From Arachidicoccus rhizosphaerae (GTDB taxonomy: Bacteria; Bacteroidota; Bacteroidia; Chitinophagales; Chitinophagaceae): a stretch of 64,000 nucleotides of DNA. The notes under the pieces are model-generated. The model ran no database searches. It was not told the origin of the DNA and saw nothing but the letters and a program-made list of their open reading frames with translations. A program made the translations under genes and the position numbers. Positions 15,711 through 24,078 of the stretch are shown here, one piece after another (positions within the stretch are counted from its first letter, which is position 1; every line of letters starts with the position of its first letter). The stretch is taken from positions 124,001 through 188,000 of the forward strand of contig NZ_FNQY01000002.1 in assembly GCF_900107765.1 (NCBI RefSeq), read 5' to 3'.

Positions 15711-18163
15711 TATCTGTCGTAATCGTTTTGCGCCTTTATATTGGCCAGGCGAATTACATTATTTTCTATTTTACCGTCTACGGTTACGTTAACGGGTATT
15801 TCTTTTATCTGATTGGCTAGTCCTCCAGATACACTGTCGCCGCCGCTGTAAGACGCTGATGTTCCTGAATAAGACGGGCTGGATGGAGCGTAGAAATTAT
15901 TTTGCGGGGTTATATTAGAGCCTACCGAAGAACTACCGCCAGAAGCGCCGCCAAGACCTTTATGCGCGAAAGACTGCAACGCTGCGCCTACCGCTATCAT
16001 TGCTACGCCAATGCCTACCGCCGCCCAGGGATTTATGCTTTTAATTGCTGCTTCAAACGCTTCTTTTAGTGTAGCAAATACAGTCGCCTGAGCTACCAGC
16101 TCCTTACCAAAGCTTTCTATGGCGTTACCAAGACCTGCAAGGAATTCTGCGCCCAATCCTTTCCAGTCGCCGGACCCTAGCGCCTGCCCAACGCTTTCTA
16201 CCAGGTTTATGCCCAGTTCTTTTGTGATTTCTGTTGCGGCGGTGGAAAGGTTATCTAATCGTTCCCTGTATTCGTCGAGTGCTTTTTTTAGATCCGCTTC
16301 CGGCACGTCAAGGCTGACGGGTACTTTAATATGTTGGCTCATGACAGAATTAACGCCTACCTGACGCAACTGCTGCACTAAATTTGCTTTGTCGGTACCA
16401 AGTAAATCCGCTATGTCTCCACCCTTACCTGATTTATACTGTCTGTATTCTTTTATAGCCAACTCGTTCGCGTCTTTATATACCGCGGCCATCTGTTCGC
16501 TTAAATTCTTTGCCTCTGGGTTGCCCTTAAATGATATAAGACTTACAGGCACTGTAGATTGAGCAATGTATAATTGCTTTTGCAGGTCCTTAATAGCCGT
16601 GGAGTCAAAAGGCTGCTTAAATCTTATATGCAGGGTTGATATTGCGTTTGATAATAATGACACCTGTTTAGTAGAGTATTCAATATTATCAATAACGCCG
16701 CCCTGAAATTGCCTGTCTAGGTCCTCTTTTGACCTGGATATTTTATCAAGCTCATCAGATAGCTTTTCTGTGTCTGTTTTTTTAGCTTTTGGAGTATTTG
16801 CCACCCGGTCGTTATATACCTTTAGCTTGTCATTAAGGCCATCGATTATTTTTTGTTGCTTCTGGAATGCAGGAGATGAAGAGTCTTCTATATTATCCCT
16901 TACCGCCCTTGCTTCTTTTAACTGTTCCTCTAATTTTTGCTTGTAAGTCTGTGAGCCTAATATAGATTTGTCTACTTCATTTCGATACTTAATTTGAGAC
17001 TTAAAAAGACCGTCTATGCCAAGCTCCATCTTTTTCGCCTCTTTTACATTGTCTGAATATGCCTTCGTGGCATCATCTGATGCCTTTTTAAGGAGGTGTA
17101 GGTCTTTGTCGGTTTTCCCATTAAAGTAATTGTACACATCCTGCACATTATCACCTGTTCCGCCAGCTTTCAGATATTCTTTTTTGGCTGCTACTGCCTT
17201 TCTGAACAATTCCGGCTGCTGCGCTATCAGTTCAGCCTCTTTAGATGCCTGTTGTTGCGCCTGAGCTGCGAATCCCTCAGCAATAGCCTGATTCCTTAGA
17301 GCCGGGATTAAATCGTGGTTTATAACATCAGCCAGAGATCTGATTTTATCCTTTTGACCGTCCAGGTTTTTAGCCAATTGGGGATATAGAGTTATAAGCT
17401 GATTATACTTGCTTAATCTTACATCTTGCGCCACGCTCTCGTCTGTCATTGCGGCAACTAGCGCCCTTACAGTAGCTATATTATCGGTAACAGAACTTGC
17501 GCCCCTTTTGAATGCACTATCAAGGCTTTCCTGTTCTTTTTTTAGAGCTTCGGCTTTTTTCTTCGCTTCTTCCGCACCGGTTGCCCAGTTGTAAATTTCC
17601 CCGCCGTACTTGATAAGAACGGCAATGCCCAATCCTATAGCAAGATTGAGCGGATCAAAAGCTGCTTTTAATATCGAGGCGGACGATGCCGCCTTGCCTC
17701 CGCTAGCTGCGATTTCTTTATTTGCTGCCGAAAGCTCTCTATATCTGTTTATTAGTTGTGGTAAGTCATTGGCAAGTATCAGCGCTGCACGTCCGGGAGA
17801 TATAAAAAGCTCCGCAACACCGTGAAGATTTCTATTCATCAGCTGTGATAGCGCCTTAGACCCGTTGCCGACATTAGTCATGCCTTGAGTCAGACCTTCT
17901 GTTGCTGTAGCGGCATCCTTGATAGGAGCGGCTATCCCGGATACACCACCCTTACCGCTCAATACATTGAAGTTTCTTTGCAGGTTAGCCAGCTTCGCAC
18001 TTAGCCTGTCTACAGATGTGCCGTCTGTAGCCTCGCCAATAGCTTTCTGTGTTTTGACCATTTCAGCCTGAATAGCCTGTAATGAACTGACAGCCTTACT
18101 AGCACCGGCGGTTACACCGGTGACATTAACCTCTAAATCTGCACTTATTCTATTGTCGGCCAT
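15710..18163 (-). CDS. Tail length tape measure protein
   Basis: An 817-residue protein. It has a helical coiled N-terminus (residues 1-90), a membrane-like segment near 170-190 (LNLAIGLGIAVLIKYGGEI), long coiled-coil stretches (200-600), a hydrophobic region near 690-740 (WAAVGIGVAMIAVGAAL) and a serine/glycine-rich tail. The size, composition and position behind the tail chaperone pair are typical of tape measure proteins, which set tail length and help DNA enter the cell. From the usual ratio of length to residues, a tail somewhat over 100 nm would be expected. Confidence 0.88.
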   Translation of the reverse strand: MADNRISADLEVNVTGVTAGASKAVSSLQAIQAEMVKTQKAIGEATDGTSVDRLSAKLANLQRNFNVLSGKGGVSGIAAPIKDAATATEGLTQGMTNVGNGSKALSQLMNRNLHGVAELFISPGRAALILANDLPQLINRYRELSAANKEIAASGGKAASSASILKAAFDPLNLAIGLGIAVLIKYGGEIYNWATGAEEAKKKAEALKKEQESLDSAFKRGASSVTDNIATVRALVAAMTDESVAQDVRLSKYNQLITLYPQLAKNLDGQKDKIRSLADVINHDLIPALRNQAIAEGFAAQAQQQASKEAELIAQQPELFRKAVAAKKEYLKAGGTGDNVQDVYNYFNGKTDKDLHLLKKASDDATKAYSDNVKEAKKMELGIDGLFKSQIKYRNEVDKSILGSQTYKQKLEEQLKEARAVRDNIEDSSSPAFQKQQKIIDGLNDKLKVYNDRVANTPKAKKTDTEKLSDELDKISRSKEDLDRQFQGGVIDNIEYSTKQVSLLSNAISTLHIRFKQPFDSTAIKDLQKQLYIAQSTVPVSLISFKGNPEAKNLSEQMAAVYKDANELAIKEYRQYKSGKGGDIADLLGTDKANLVQQLRQVGVNSVMSQHIKVPVSLDVPEADLKKALDEYRERLDNLSTAATEITKELGINLVESVGQALGSGDWKGLGAEFLAGLGNAIESFGKELVAQATVFATLKEAFEAAIKSINPWAAVGIGVAMIAVGAALQSFAHKGLGGASGGSSSVGSNITPQNNFYAPSSPSYSGTSASYSGGDSVSGGLANQIKEIPVNVTVDGKIENNVIRLANIKAQNDYDR

Positions 18164-18167
18164 AATA

Positions 18168-18446
18168 TCAGTTCATTTTCATCAGAAACCTTTTTAACTG
18201 TTCGGGTGTTAGCTTGCGTCCGCCATTTATTCGGTCAGGCTTACATATATCGTCTATGTCAAGATGCCACCAGCTTTGCGGGCTTTTGGGTATTTTTTTG
18301 GGGTCCGCAAAGGAGTTCATTATAAGCCATCCCAATTGTCTGAAATTAGCATCTAAGGTTTTTTGCACCCTCAGTTGATAGCCCTCCCATGCTGCCATAG
18401 CGGCGTTATACGGCATTCTTATATAGTCAGCCCACGACATCCCCAT
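18168..18446 (-). CDS. Tail assembly chaperone, T-like part reached by -1 frameshift
   Basis: A 92-codon frame containing GMSWADYIRMPYNAAMAAWEGY, the kind of sequence found in the T extension of siphovirus G-T chaperones. Reading the upstream gene with a -1 slip on its nine-A run passes without a stop (KSDDPIGTARRCFLGE) straight into this frame. The joined product is 229 residues. The frame also has its own ATG 18446, with AGGAGGT 14 bases before it, so independent initiation is an alternative. The G-T product would recruit tail tube subunits to the tape measure. Confidence 0.75.
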   Translation of the reverse strand: MGMSWADYIRMPYNAAMAAWEGYQLRVQKTLDANFRQLGWLIMNSFADPKKIPKSPQSWWHLDIDDICKPDRINGGRKLTPEQLKRFLMKMN

Positions 18447-18475
18447 TTCGCCTAAAAAACACCTCCTTGCGGTTC

Positions 18476-18856
18476 CTATGGGATCATCGCTTTTTTTTTG
18501 ATATTGTCGGCTGTCTTAATAAACTCCTTGTACACAAACATATTTGACAGGGCTTCGTCTACTTTGCGCATGGCTTTATACCCCTCCTCTGTTACACCTG
18601 ATGAAATAACCCACCTGAAAACCTCATCATACGTGAAACCCTGTTCCTGGCCGGTTATCTCTTCCTCATTAGCTATTGCTGCCATGATGAGATTGGATAT
18701 ATTTCTGCTGTTAGCGGTACGATTGCGCTTTACCTTTTGTTCGTCACTCAATCCTTCGCTAACAGCAGACTCTTGCAGCAGATATGCCTGCACCTGCTCC
18801 CAGCATATCATACCAAAACTGAGTACCGCTTCTTTTTTGCCGATTTTAATTTTCAT
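18476..18856 (-). CDS. Tail assembly chaperone, G-like protein
   Basis: A 126-residue helical protein between the tail tube and tape measure genes. It starts KIKIGKKEAVLSFGM and ends NIKKKAMIP. Position, size and the frameshift signal at its 3' end identify it as the G-like tail assembly chaperone, although sequence identity to named families is not claimed. It is the abundant product. A fraction of ribosomes should produce the 229-residue G-T fusion. Confidence 0.75.
   Translation of the reverse strand: MKIKIGKKEAVLSFGMICWEQVQAYLLQESAVSEGLSDEQKVKRNRTANSRNISNLIMAAIANEEEITGQEQGFTYDEVFRWVISSGVTEEGYKAMRKVDEALSNMFVYKEFIKTADNIKKKAMIP
18491..18500 (-). other. Programmed -1 frameshift slippery site
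   Basis: On the - strand the gene reads ATC AAA AAA AAA GCG: nine A residues 15 bases before the stop codon. Moving back one base after the A run opens a frame continuous with the downstream T-like gene. The region from start to the final stop is 689 nt, and 689+1 is exactly 230 codons, the arithmetic expected of a -1 event. Confidence 0.75.
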
Positions 18857-18858
18857 AC

Positions 18859-19314
18859 TTAGGTTGTTTCGGGGTTTTCTACAATGGGTTCACCTATGCC
18901 CTCGAAAGTGGCGTTATAGGTCATATGCCCGTCAACGGGTGCGGCCTCCTGGTAGGACGTCAGTCTGCAATTACCTTCACGGTAAATGCTTCCGTCTTCG
19001 TTAGCCATCTTGACGGAGAAGATTTCGCCCGTAATAGATAGTTTCAAAAGCTGCTGGAAGCTAAACCGGGATGGTGCTGGGTTGCCTTCTTCATCTACGA
19101 TAATAGCCTCGCCTGTTTGGGTAACCTCCCATGTTGCTGACCCTTTAGAGGTGCTGCTCCATCCATAATTACACTTATTGGCTGTTTTGGTAGTGGTACG
19201 GGATACATTGAAATTATCTCCAGTGGAGCATCCTACAACCGTATATCCAGTATCACCGGCTCTTTTAATTGACGTTACAACGGTGTCGCCGTCAATGTAT
19301 ACTTCTTCATCCAT
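18859..19314 (-). CDS. Major tail tube protein
   Basis: A 151-residue, beta-rich protein. It contains STGDNFNVSRTTTKTANKC and GWSSTSKGSATWEVT, a pattern typical of TP901-1-like tail tube subunits (phage major tail protein 2 type), and SFQQLLKLSITGEIFSVKM. It lies two bases upstream of the chaperone gene, as in other siphoviruses, and overlaps the upstream tail-completion gene. Confidence 0.8.
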   Translation of the reverse strand: MDEEVYIDGDTVVTSIKRAGDTGYTVVGCSTGDNFNVSRTTTKTANKCNYGWSSTSKGSATWEVTQTGEAIIVDEEGNPAPSRFSFQQLLKLSITGEIFSVKMANEDGSIYREGNCRLTSYQEAAPVDGHMTYNATFEGIGEPIVENPETT

Positions 19315-19759
19315 CGCTCAATTGTTTAATGGTGTGTGAAATTTGAATTACTTTTCTATAAACTTTTTTTGTGTCGCTTTCTTCTGTTAATGACTGGGAA
19401 TTAACCCTCTTTGCTGAAATGCTTTGGAAATCAGGGAATAGATTAAAGTTTGATCCGCATGCCACTTTTGGCAGCAATATTTTTGTCACTTCCCCAGAAA
19501 TCATATCGCATTGATACCTGCTATCTGTTGACCCTTTATCGAATTCAGTTACTATATCAACGGTAACCGTCAGATTATGCCCGAAATGCACCTTATCGGT
19601 ACCGTCATTCCCGTTTATTCCAGCTATAACTACGTAGGGAGCGGGAGTAGATATATTAGCGTAATCGTCAAATACAGGGACGTTATTAGAGAGATACTTA
19701 ACATTCCCGTTAAGTAGCCTGTAATATTCTGTCCTTAATTTGTAATCAGCATCTATCAT
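19307..19759 (-). CDS. Tail completion/terminator-like protein
   Basis: A 150-residue protein of the size and position of DUF3168/gp17-type tail completion proteins. It has an N-terminal helix (LRTEYYRLLNGNVKYL), the strand PYVVIAGINGND, and GHNLTVTVDIVTEF followed by an MISGEVTKIL helix. This arrangement fits the tail terminator fold. Overlaps with both neighbours indicate coupling. The assignment rests on order and general pattern. Confidence 0.65.
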   Translation of the reverse strand: MIDADYKLRTEYYRLLNGNVKYLSNNVPVFDDYANISTPAPYVVIAGINGNDGTDKVHFGHNLTVTVDIVTEFDKGSTDSRYQCDMISGEVTKILLPKVACGSNFNLFPDFQSISAKRVNSQSLTEESDTKKVYRKVIQISHTIKQLSDG

Positions 19760-20385
19760 AATCTATCTTTAAACCATCCACCAATCCTTTTTAATAGCGT
19801 ATTTCTGAGTATCTTGTTTAACTCCTTTTCAAAATCTTTGGTGTTCTTAAACCATGCAGGAAAGAAAAAAGGCTTGGGTTTTATCCCGTGCAGATAAATC
19901 GATCTGGCAATCAAATAAGCCACCCTTTCATCCTCGGCGTCGTTGTTGTACTTTTTACCCGTTAACCTTTTTCTGGTCTTTACCGAATACACACCGGTTA
20001 TGCCTTTCTTTTTAACCCAGTCCAGAACAGACGCCAAAAACTCTTCCCATGTACCCGTTGGCTTTCCTTTAAATTGGCTGGCGTATGCTTCTAATCCGTA
20101 ATCAACCCTCACCTGACCCTTGGTTCCCCATTCGACCGACGGGGCGTATTCAACACCTACAAATACATCCTGGCTTAGCCCGTTCTTTTTGGGTATTGCC
20201 GTTATTCTTTGCATCAAGGTGCCATAATTGGTAGACCCGTTCGCCCTTACGTTATTTACAGCATCCCTTACAACGCCCTGCGCGGTATCTTCAACCAGCT
20301 CTTTAACTGATTGCTCCAATTCTTTTGGGATCTTTTTGATATTTAGAATCAAATCCGGCATCCCTTTAAATCCGCCTTTCTTCAT
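19756..20385 (-). CDS. HK97 gp10-like head-tail protein
   Basis: A 209-residue protein with the typical gp10 layout: an N-terminal amphipathic helix (IKKIPKELEQSVKELVEDTAQGVV), a central DAVNNVRANGS...LMQRI, VGVEYAPSVEWGTKG (the EYAxxVExGT motif of the family), and C-terminal PKPFFFPAWFKNTKDFEKEL. It acts at the head-tail interface. It is coupled to both neighbours by short overlaps. Confidence 0.82.
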   Translation of the reverse strand: MKKGGFKGMPDLILNIKKIPKELEQSVKELVEDTAQGVVRDAVNNVRANGSTNYGTLMQRITAIPKKNGLSQDVFVGVEYAPSVEWGTKGQVRVDYGLEAYASQFKGKPTGTWEEFLASVLDWVKKKGITGVYSVKTRKRLTGKKYNNDAEDERVAYLIARSIYLHGIKPKPFFFPAWFKNTKDFEKELNKILRNTLLKRIGGWFKDRL

Positions 20386-20714
20386 CGCCGTCTCGTTAGG
20401 TATAACTTATAATCTCTTAACCCGACCTCTAAAACCTGCTGTATTACATATTCTTCTGAATCGATGTATGCTTTGTGTATTAATGCCTGGGGGATAAAAG
20501 AGGCTCTTTTCCTTATAATAACCTTGAATACATCGTTTGTTCCGAACTGCATTGCCTGTAGTACAATCTGTGACCTTTCCTGCTCATACGAACACCGGGT
20601 AGTCAAAACCTCCTGTTCACCTCCGGTTCCTGGTATAGTACCGCCGGTTCCGTCCGGATCTCCAGGAATTAAGATTTTGAATGTGATTTTTTTATATCCT
20701 GATCCAGCTTGCAT
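20382..20714 (-). CDS. Head-tail adaptor (head closure) protein
   Basis: A 110-residue beta-rich protein between the connector and gp10 genes, where SPP1 gp16-like head closure proteins sit. It has TRCSYEQERSQIVLQAMQFGT, a common feature of such adaptors, and YIDSEEYVIQQVLEVGLRDYKLYLT. Its 5' end overlaps the small CxxC gene upstream by 46 bases in another frame. Confidence 0.68.
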   Translation of the reverse strand: MQAGSGYKKITFKILIPGDPDGTGGTIPGTGGEQEVLTTRCSYEQERSQIVLQAMQFGTNDVFKVIIRKRASFIPQALIHKAYIDSEEYVIQQVLEVGLRDYKLYLTRRR

Positions 20715-20830
20715 ACTTCTTTGTTTTTAACCAGGTCTTTAATGCAGTTCCAGCAAACGGTGTTTATTTTTTCTCCCTTCTTAACAGGCTTTCCGCAAAA
20801 AATAGTGTCCTTTAGCGCTAGGTAGATCAT
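20669..20830 (-). CDS. Small CWNC protein between connector genes
   Basis: A 53-codon frame, ATG 20830 to TAA 20669-20671. Cysteines occur at about 12, 26, 29 and 40 (FCGKP, CWNC, VCKL), with many lysines, which is consistent with a small zinc-binding knuckle. It starts at an ATGA overlap with the connector gene and its 3' part overlaps the adaptor gene. The conserved-looking cysteine spacing and coupling support coding. Confidence 0.55.
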   Translation of the reverse strand: MIYLALKDTIFCGKPVKKGEKINTVCWNCIKDLVKNKEVCKLDQDIKKSHSKS

Positions 20831-21333
20831 AACAACACCCTCCGTCTGAATTTTGCCAGCAAGTCACCGGAATTAAAAATCACCTCATGAAGGCTATCAA
20901 TCGACTGATCTTCTCTTTTCCAGTAAGCCTGAGCCACCATCTTACAAATAGCCAGTTTTAAACCGTATGGAAGAGTGCTTGAATCAAACCCTACCTCCAT
21001 GTCAATTCCCGGGTTTTCGTTCTTTGTGGCTTTAAACCTGTTGGCGCCTATTTTTTCAATATCACCGTCAATTACCGGAGTTAAAGGAAGCCATCCCTCG
21101 CCGTTGCCATCGGAATAAACCGTAATCGTTTTTAGTCCAATACCAAATCCTGTTTCTATTTCGGCGAACTCTTCGGCTGCCCGGCCCAGATCTTCTATTA
21201 ACTCGTCATCGTCCGGGAAATCTACCAGGCAATGCCTTTTCAGATCCTCCAGACTTACTACGGGGTTTTGATTTGGCGTCTTTACCTCGTAGGTCACGAT
21301 CGGCTCCTTTGTTTTTGTATATCGGCTTAACAT
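20827..21333 (-). CDS. Head-tail connector protein (gp6/gp15-like)
   Basis: A 168-residue protein with the classic connector opening NPVVSLEDLKRHCLVDFPDDDELIEDLGRAAEEF, the SLxxxKxHL...DDxLI..I..A pattern of phage gp6-like connectors, and C-terminal KLAICKMVAQAYWKREDQ. It joins the portal to the tail completion proteins. It is the first gene after the terminator behind the capsid. Confidence 0.85.
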   Translation of the reverse strand: MLSRYTKTKEPIVTYEVKTPNQNPVVSLEDLKRHCLVDFPDDDELIEDLGRAAEEFAEIETGFGIGLKTITVYSDGNGEGWLPLTPVIDGDIEKIGANRFKATKNENPGIDMEVGFDSSTLPYGLKLAICKMVAQAYWKREDQSIDSLHEVIFNSGDLLAKFRRRVLL

Positions 21334-21363
21334 CTTTTGTATGATAGGTCTTGCTGTACATAA

Positions 21364-21390
21364 TTAAAATAAGGGGGCCGTAGCCCCCAT
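21364..21390 (-). terminator. Terminator after the capsid gene
   Basis: On the - strand GGGGGC-TACG-GCCCCC, a perfect 6-bp stem with a stable tetraloop, is followed by TTATTTTAATT. It lies just after the capsid stop. It may let capsid message outnumber the downstream tail message by partial termination. Confidence 0.75.
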
Positions 21391-21394
21391 TTTG

Positions 21395-22657
21395 TTAGGT
21401 AGTCTCGTCAAAAGTTACTTTAACGATGGCCTGGGTATCAGTAACCAACATACCGATTCTTTCCTCAGCACGGACCGTGATTAAGTTCTTAATGAAGTTG
21501 TCTCTTTCCTCGTATGACATCCTGATTTCAGGACTCATGCGGCTAATGAACTGAATGGCGCTTCTGTCGAATGCCAGGGCAGATCCTTTAGCCACATTGG
21601 GCGCACCGATAACAGGTACACCAGACAAGTACAGCTGTCCGCCGATGATGGAAACCGTACCGTTTGGCAGGTCATATTCACCGGAACCGTTAGCCTTGTT
21701 AAAGGCAATCAGGTTGATAACATCCCTGTGATTCATCAAGAATGCGGAAGGATTGAAATAGTTGTCACGAAGCTGACCGAAACCTGCATCGTATAACATT
21801 TCTACCGGGATTGTCTTATCGCCGTCATATGCCGTTGCATTTGCATTCAGCTTGTTGGTGATAAAGGTGTTTTCTGCCACGAAAAGGCCACGTTTGCCAG
21901 TGGTTAACTGCTGTGTGATGTAAGCGTATAGCCAAGGGATATCGTCAAACATTTCACGTGGAATACGGGTAATACCGGCAATCCATTCAATGTTTTCGGT
22001 CTCTTTGGTGAACTTGTAAGATACGCCAGGTTTTTCTGGACGGTCTGCGATTTCACCAGATCCATCCCACGGACCAACTGCGCCCAGTCCGCCATCTTCT
22101 TTCAGATAGCGAATAGAATCACTGGTAGTGGTGGAGTTAGGGAATAGGGTTCTTAGCCAGATAGGAGCAAATGGCGCCTGATACAATCCTCTACGTTCAG
22201 TAGTCAGGTCTGCATAGGTATCATCTGCGAAATTGGTAAACTCCATGTTTTCATCACCGGCCGCTTTGATATCCATGCGGAAATCATTAACGCTACCTGC
22301 TTTGATCTGGGATAATTTACCTTTGTTTTCTTTCAAGGCTGATTTTACCAGCGTATTGAAATTCTGGCCTTTTTCAGAGCCGCCGCCGAACATTTCGGAT
22401 TTAGCGAACTTAACGCCCAGGTCCTCAATGTCCTTGTTTAGCTTTGTTAGCTTAGTTTCCAAATCGGTTTTTTCAGTAGCGGACTTGGTCTCGTTTTCGC
22501 CTACTTTTGTTTTCAGGGCTTCTACCTGATCGGTAAGAGCTTTCTTCTCGGCCTCAAAGACTTCTTTAGCCTTGGCTGCCATGCTTTCCGTAGCGAAGGA
22601 TTTCACCTTCTCGGTTACATTCTCCAGCTGTTTTTCGATTGATAATTCTTCTGCCAT
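21395..22657 (-). CDS. Major capsid protein, HK97 family
   Basis: A 420-residue capsid protein. Residues 1-105 form a charged coiled coil (delta/scaffold domain, EKQLENVTEKVKSFATES...). After this come the HK97-fold elements, including LRTLFPNSTTTSDSIRYL, the tryptophan/proline-rich TENIEWIAGITRIPREMFDD, the E-loop region and the C-terminal NLITVRAEERIGMLVTD. The protease directly upstream would remove the N-terminal domain during maturation. It is followed by a strong terminator. Confidence 0.92.
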   Translation of the reverse strand: MAEELSIEKQLENVTEKVKSFATESMAAKAKEVFEAEKKALTDQVEALKTKVGENETKSATEKTDLETKLTKLNKDIEDLGVKFAKSEMFGGGSEKGQNFNTLVKSALKENKGKLSQIKAGSVNDFRMDIKAAGDENMEFTNFADDTYADLTTERRGLYQAPFAPIWLRTLFPNSTTTSDSIRYLKEDGGLGAVGPWDGSGEIADRPEKPGVSYKFTKETENIEWIAGITRIPREMFDDIPWLYAYITQQLTTGKRGLFVAENTFITNKLNANATAYDGDKTIPVEMLYDAGFGQLRDNYFNPSAFLMNHRDVINLIAFNKANGSGEYDLPNGTVSIIGGQLYLSGVPVIGAPNVAKGSALAFDRSAIQFISRMSPEIRMSYEERDNFIKNLITVRAEERIGMLVTDTQAIVKVTFDETT

Positions 22658-22659
22658 GA

Positions 22660-23343
22660 TTAATGGTTTAAAAAGTTTGTAATGGATTGTTTATCACACC
22701 ATGCTTTCAGCTGAGCGGCTTGGTCAGAAGTGGAATTAACCGGCTCCTTGGCGTCAAGTGCTTTTAAAGCAGCTTCAATCTGCTTTAACCTACCGTCCGA
22801 GTATTTGGCGTTATACATCATAACCAGCTCTTTCATGTGAGCTGTGATCTGATTGTCTGTGAGTGATTGAAGGGATTTGGCGTCCTGCACCACGGCAAGA
22901 GGATTGGCCCCTAAAAAGGTGAGAAAAGAGTATTCGTGTAGCTTATACTCCGTGATGATCCGGCGGTCCTTCTGGTCTCTCTTTACCACATCGTAACCGA
23001 TGGATAAGTCGGAATCCTGACCCTTTTCCTGCTCAAGCATTATATCAGTGAACATGTCATGCGATACCTGCTTATTCAGATTGAATTGAGTAACCGTAAA
23101 TAACCCGATGGGGTCAGCAGCGTTAATCTCTAAGGGAACGCCTAGCTTGATATCCCAGAAGTGATCTTTAAGTACACGTATCTTTTTTCTATTGTCAGCA
23201 ACTGTTTTGGTGAAGGATCCGGGAGCGGAAATATCAGAAGCATAATCAACGTTATTGTAAACATTTGCATAAGCTTCTACGACGCCTTTTTTCTCGTCGA
23301 TTCCCTTAACGGATATTGAAAAATCTTTCTGGTTCCACTTCAT
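22660..23343 (-). CDS. HK97-family prohead protease
   Basis: A 227-residue serine protease. Visible features are the N-terminal KGIDEKKGVVEAYANVYNNVD, the catalytic-histidine strand VLKDHFWDIKLGVP (about 55-68) and the catalytic serine in DLSIGYDVV (about 114-122), followed by LHEYSFLTFLGANPLAVV. It cleaves the capsid scaffold domain. The gene starts 2 bases from the capsid on the operon and has its own -7-like element upstream. Confidence 0.92.
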   Translation of the reverse strand: MKWNQKDFSISVKGIDEKKGVVEAYANVYNNVDYASDISAPGSFTKTVADNRKKIRVLKDHFWDIKLGVPLEINAADPIGLFTVTQFNLNKQVSHDMFTDIMLEQEKGQDSDLSIGYDVVKRDQKDRRIITEYKLHEYSFLTFLGANPLAVVQDAKSLQSLTDNQITAHMKELVMMYNAKYSDGRLKQIEAALKALDAKEPVNSTSDQAAQLKAWCDKQSITNFLNH

Positions 23344-23359
23344 TTTTCAGTGCTTTACA

Positions 23360-23367
23360 CAAAAGTA
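23360..23367 (-). promoter_or_regulatory. Possible -7 element for protease-capsid genes
   Basis: TACTTTTG on the - strand matches the Bacteroidota -7 consensus TAnnTTTG and lies 17 bases before the protease start. No TTG is found at the usual -33 distance, so an activator or weak use is possible. The same octamer occurs before the terminase operon. Confidence 0.4.
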
Positions 23368-23402
23368 AATACGCTGAAAGGCTTACCAGTAAAGGGTTTT
23401 GA

Positions 23403-23430
23403 ACGATAGCTAACAATCGTAACGATAGCA
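23403..23430. repeat. Repeated AACGATAGC motifs with a palindrome, candidate operator
   Basis: AACGATAGC occurs twice (about 23402 and 23421), and ATCGT-A-ACGAT at 23416-23426 is a palindrome. They sit between the terminator of the accessory block and the -7 element of the protease-capsid genes, a good place for a regulator to bind. Confidence 0.4.
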
Positions 23431-23453
23431 AACATTAATTTTCATATGGACAT

Positions 23454-23486
23454 AAAAAAGCCCCTCGATTATAAAAAAGAGGGGCT
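23454..23486 (-). terminator. Terminator of the accessory block
   Basis: On the - strand AGCCCCTC-(12 nt)-GAGGGGCT forms a perfect 8-bp stem, followed by TTTTTTATG. It ends the transcript of the accessory genes at 23507-26590, just before the protease promoter region. Confidence 0.82.
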
Positions 23487-23506
23487 AAAACCTGCCAAAA
23501 TCAACA

Positions 23507-23806
23507 TCAATCATCTAAAAACTTAAACCTTTCTTCGGGTGCATCTTCATTTCTTAGTTTACCCTGCAACCTCAATACTTGCTTAGGAGTGAGTTTAATA
23601 TTATTCTCCTTTACGTGGTACAAAATAGATCCGTCCTCCCTGGACTCCTTTATCATTCCCTTTTTAACACGCCTAATGATAGACATGCATGTACACCGCC
23701 TGTACTCGGCCAGTTCCGCCCTGGTAATAAATGGTGACACATAGGTCACATGATTTCCCTTTACCTCTATGCTATTGTTTTCTGTTGGTTGCTGTATGTG
23801 GGTCAT
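23507..23806 (-). CDS. Hypothetical phage protein, possible small DNA-binding protein
   Basis: A 99-residue soluble protein. Residues 28-60 (TRAELAEYRRCTCMSIIRRVKKGMI) read like an excisionase/MerR-type helix-turn-helix followed by a hydrophobic wing (SILYHVKENNI). This is only a pattern resemblance. It is the last gene of the accessory block and overlaps the upstream gene by ATGA. Confidence 0.5.
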   Translation of the reverse strand: MTHIQQPTENNSIEVKGNHVTYVSPFITRAELAEYRRCTCMSIIRRVKKGMIKESREDGSILYHVKENNIKLTPKQVLRLQGKLRNEDAPEERFKFLDD

Positions 23807-24078
23807 GGGTGGTTAATTTTGTTGTATTCTGAAATAGCTTCTTTTACGCTGTCTATTCCCCAATCGTTGCTATCATACCATTCTACTGATTTAAAAACAG
23901 GCGATAGCTTGCCTAATATATCCTCTGCTTTGCGAAGCATATTAATAGCCTTTTTTGCGTCCTTTGCGGGCTTTTCGCCACCCAACTGTTTCAAGCGAGC
24001 TATCATATCTTTTATGTCTCCATATCCCGGATAACAAACATCTTGGTCGCATAGATAATTGTAACTTCCTCCGCTCAT
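23803..24078 (-). CDS. Small protein of the MSGGSYNY type
   Basis: A 91-residue protein whose opening MSGGSYNYLC is, from memory, shared by a small uncharacterised family seen in phages and plasmids. The remainder is helical with a WYDSNDWGIDSVKEAI motif. It overlaps both neighbours by ATGA. Function unknown. Confidence 0.55.
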   Translation of the reverse strand: MSGGSYNYLCDQDVCYPGYGDIKDMIARLKQLGGEKPAKDAKKAINMLRKAEDILGKLSPVFKSVEWYDSNDWGIDSVKEAISEYNKINHP

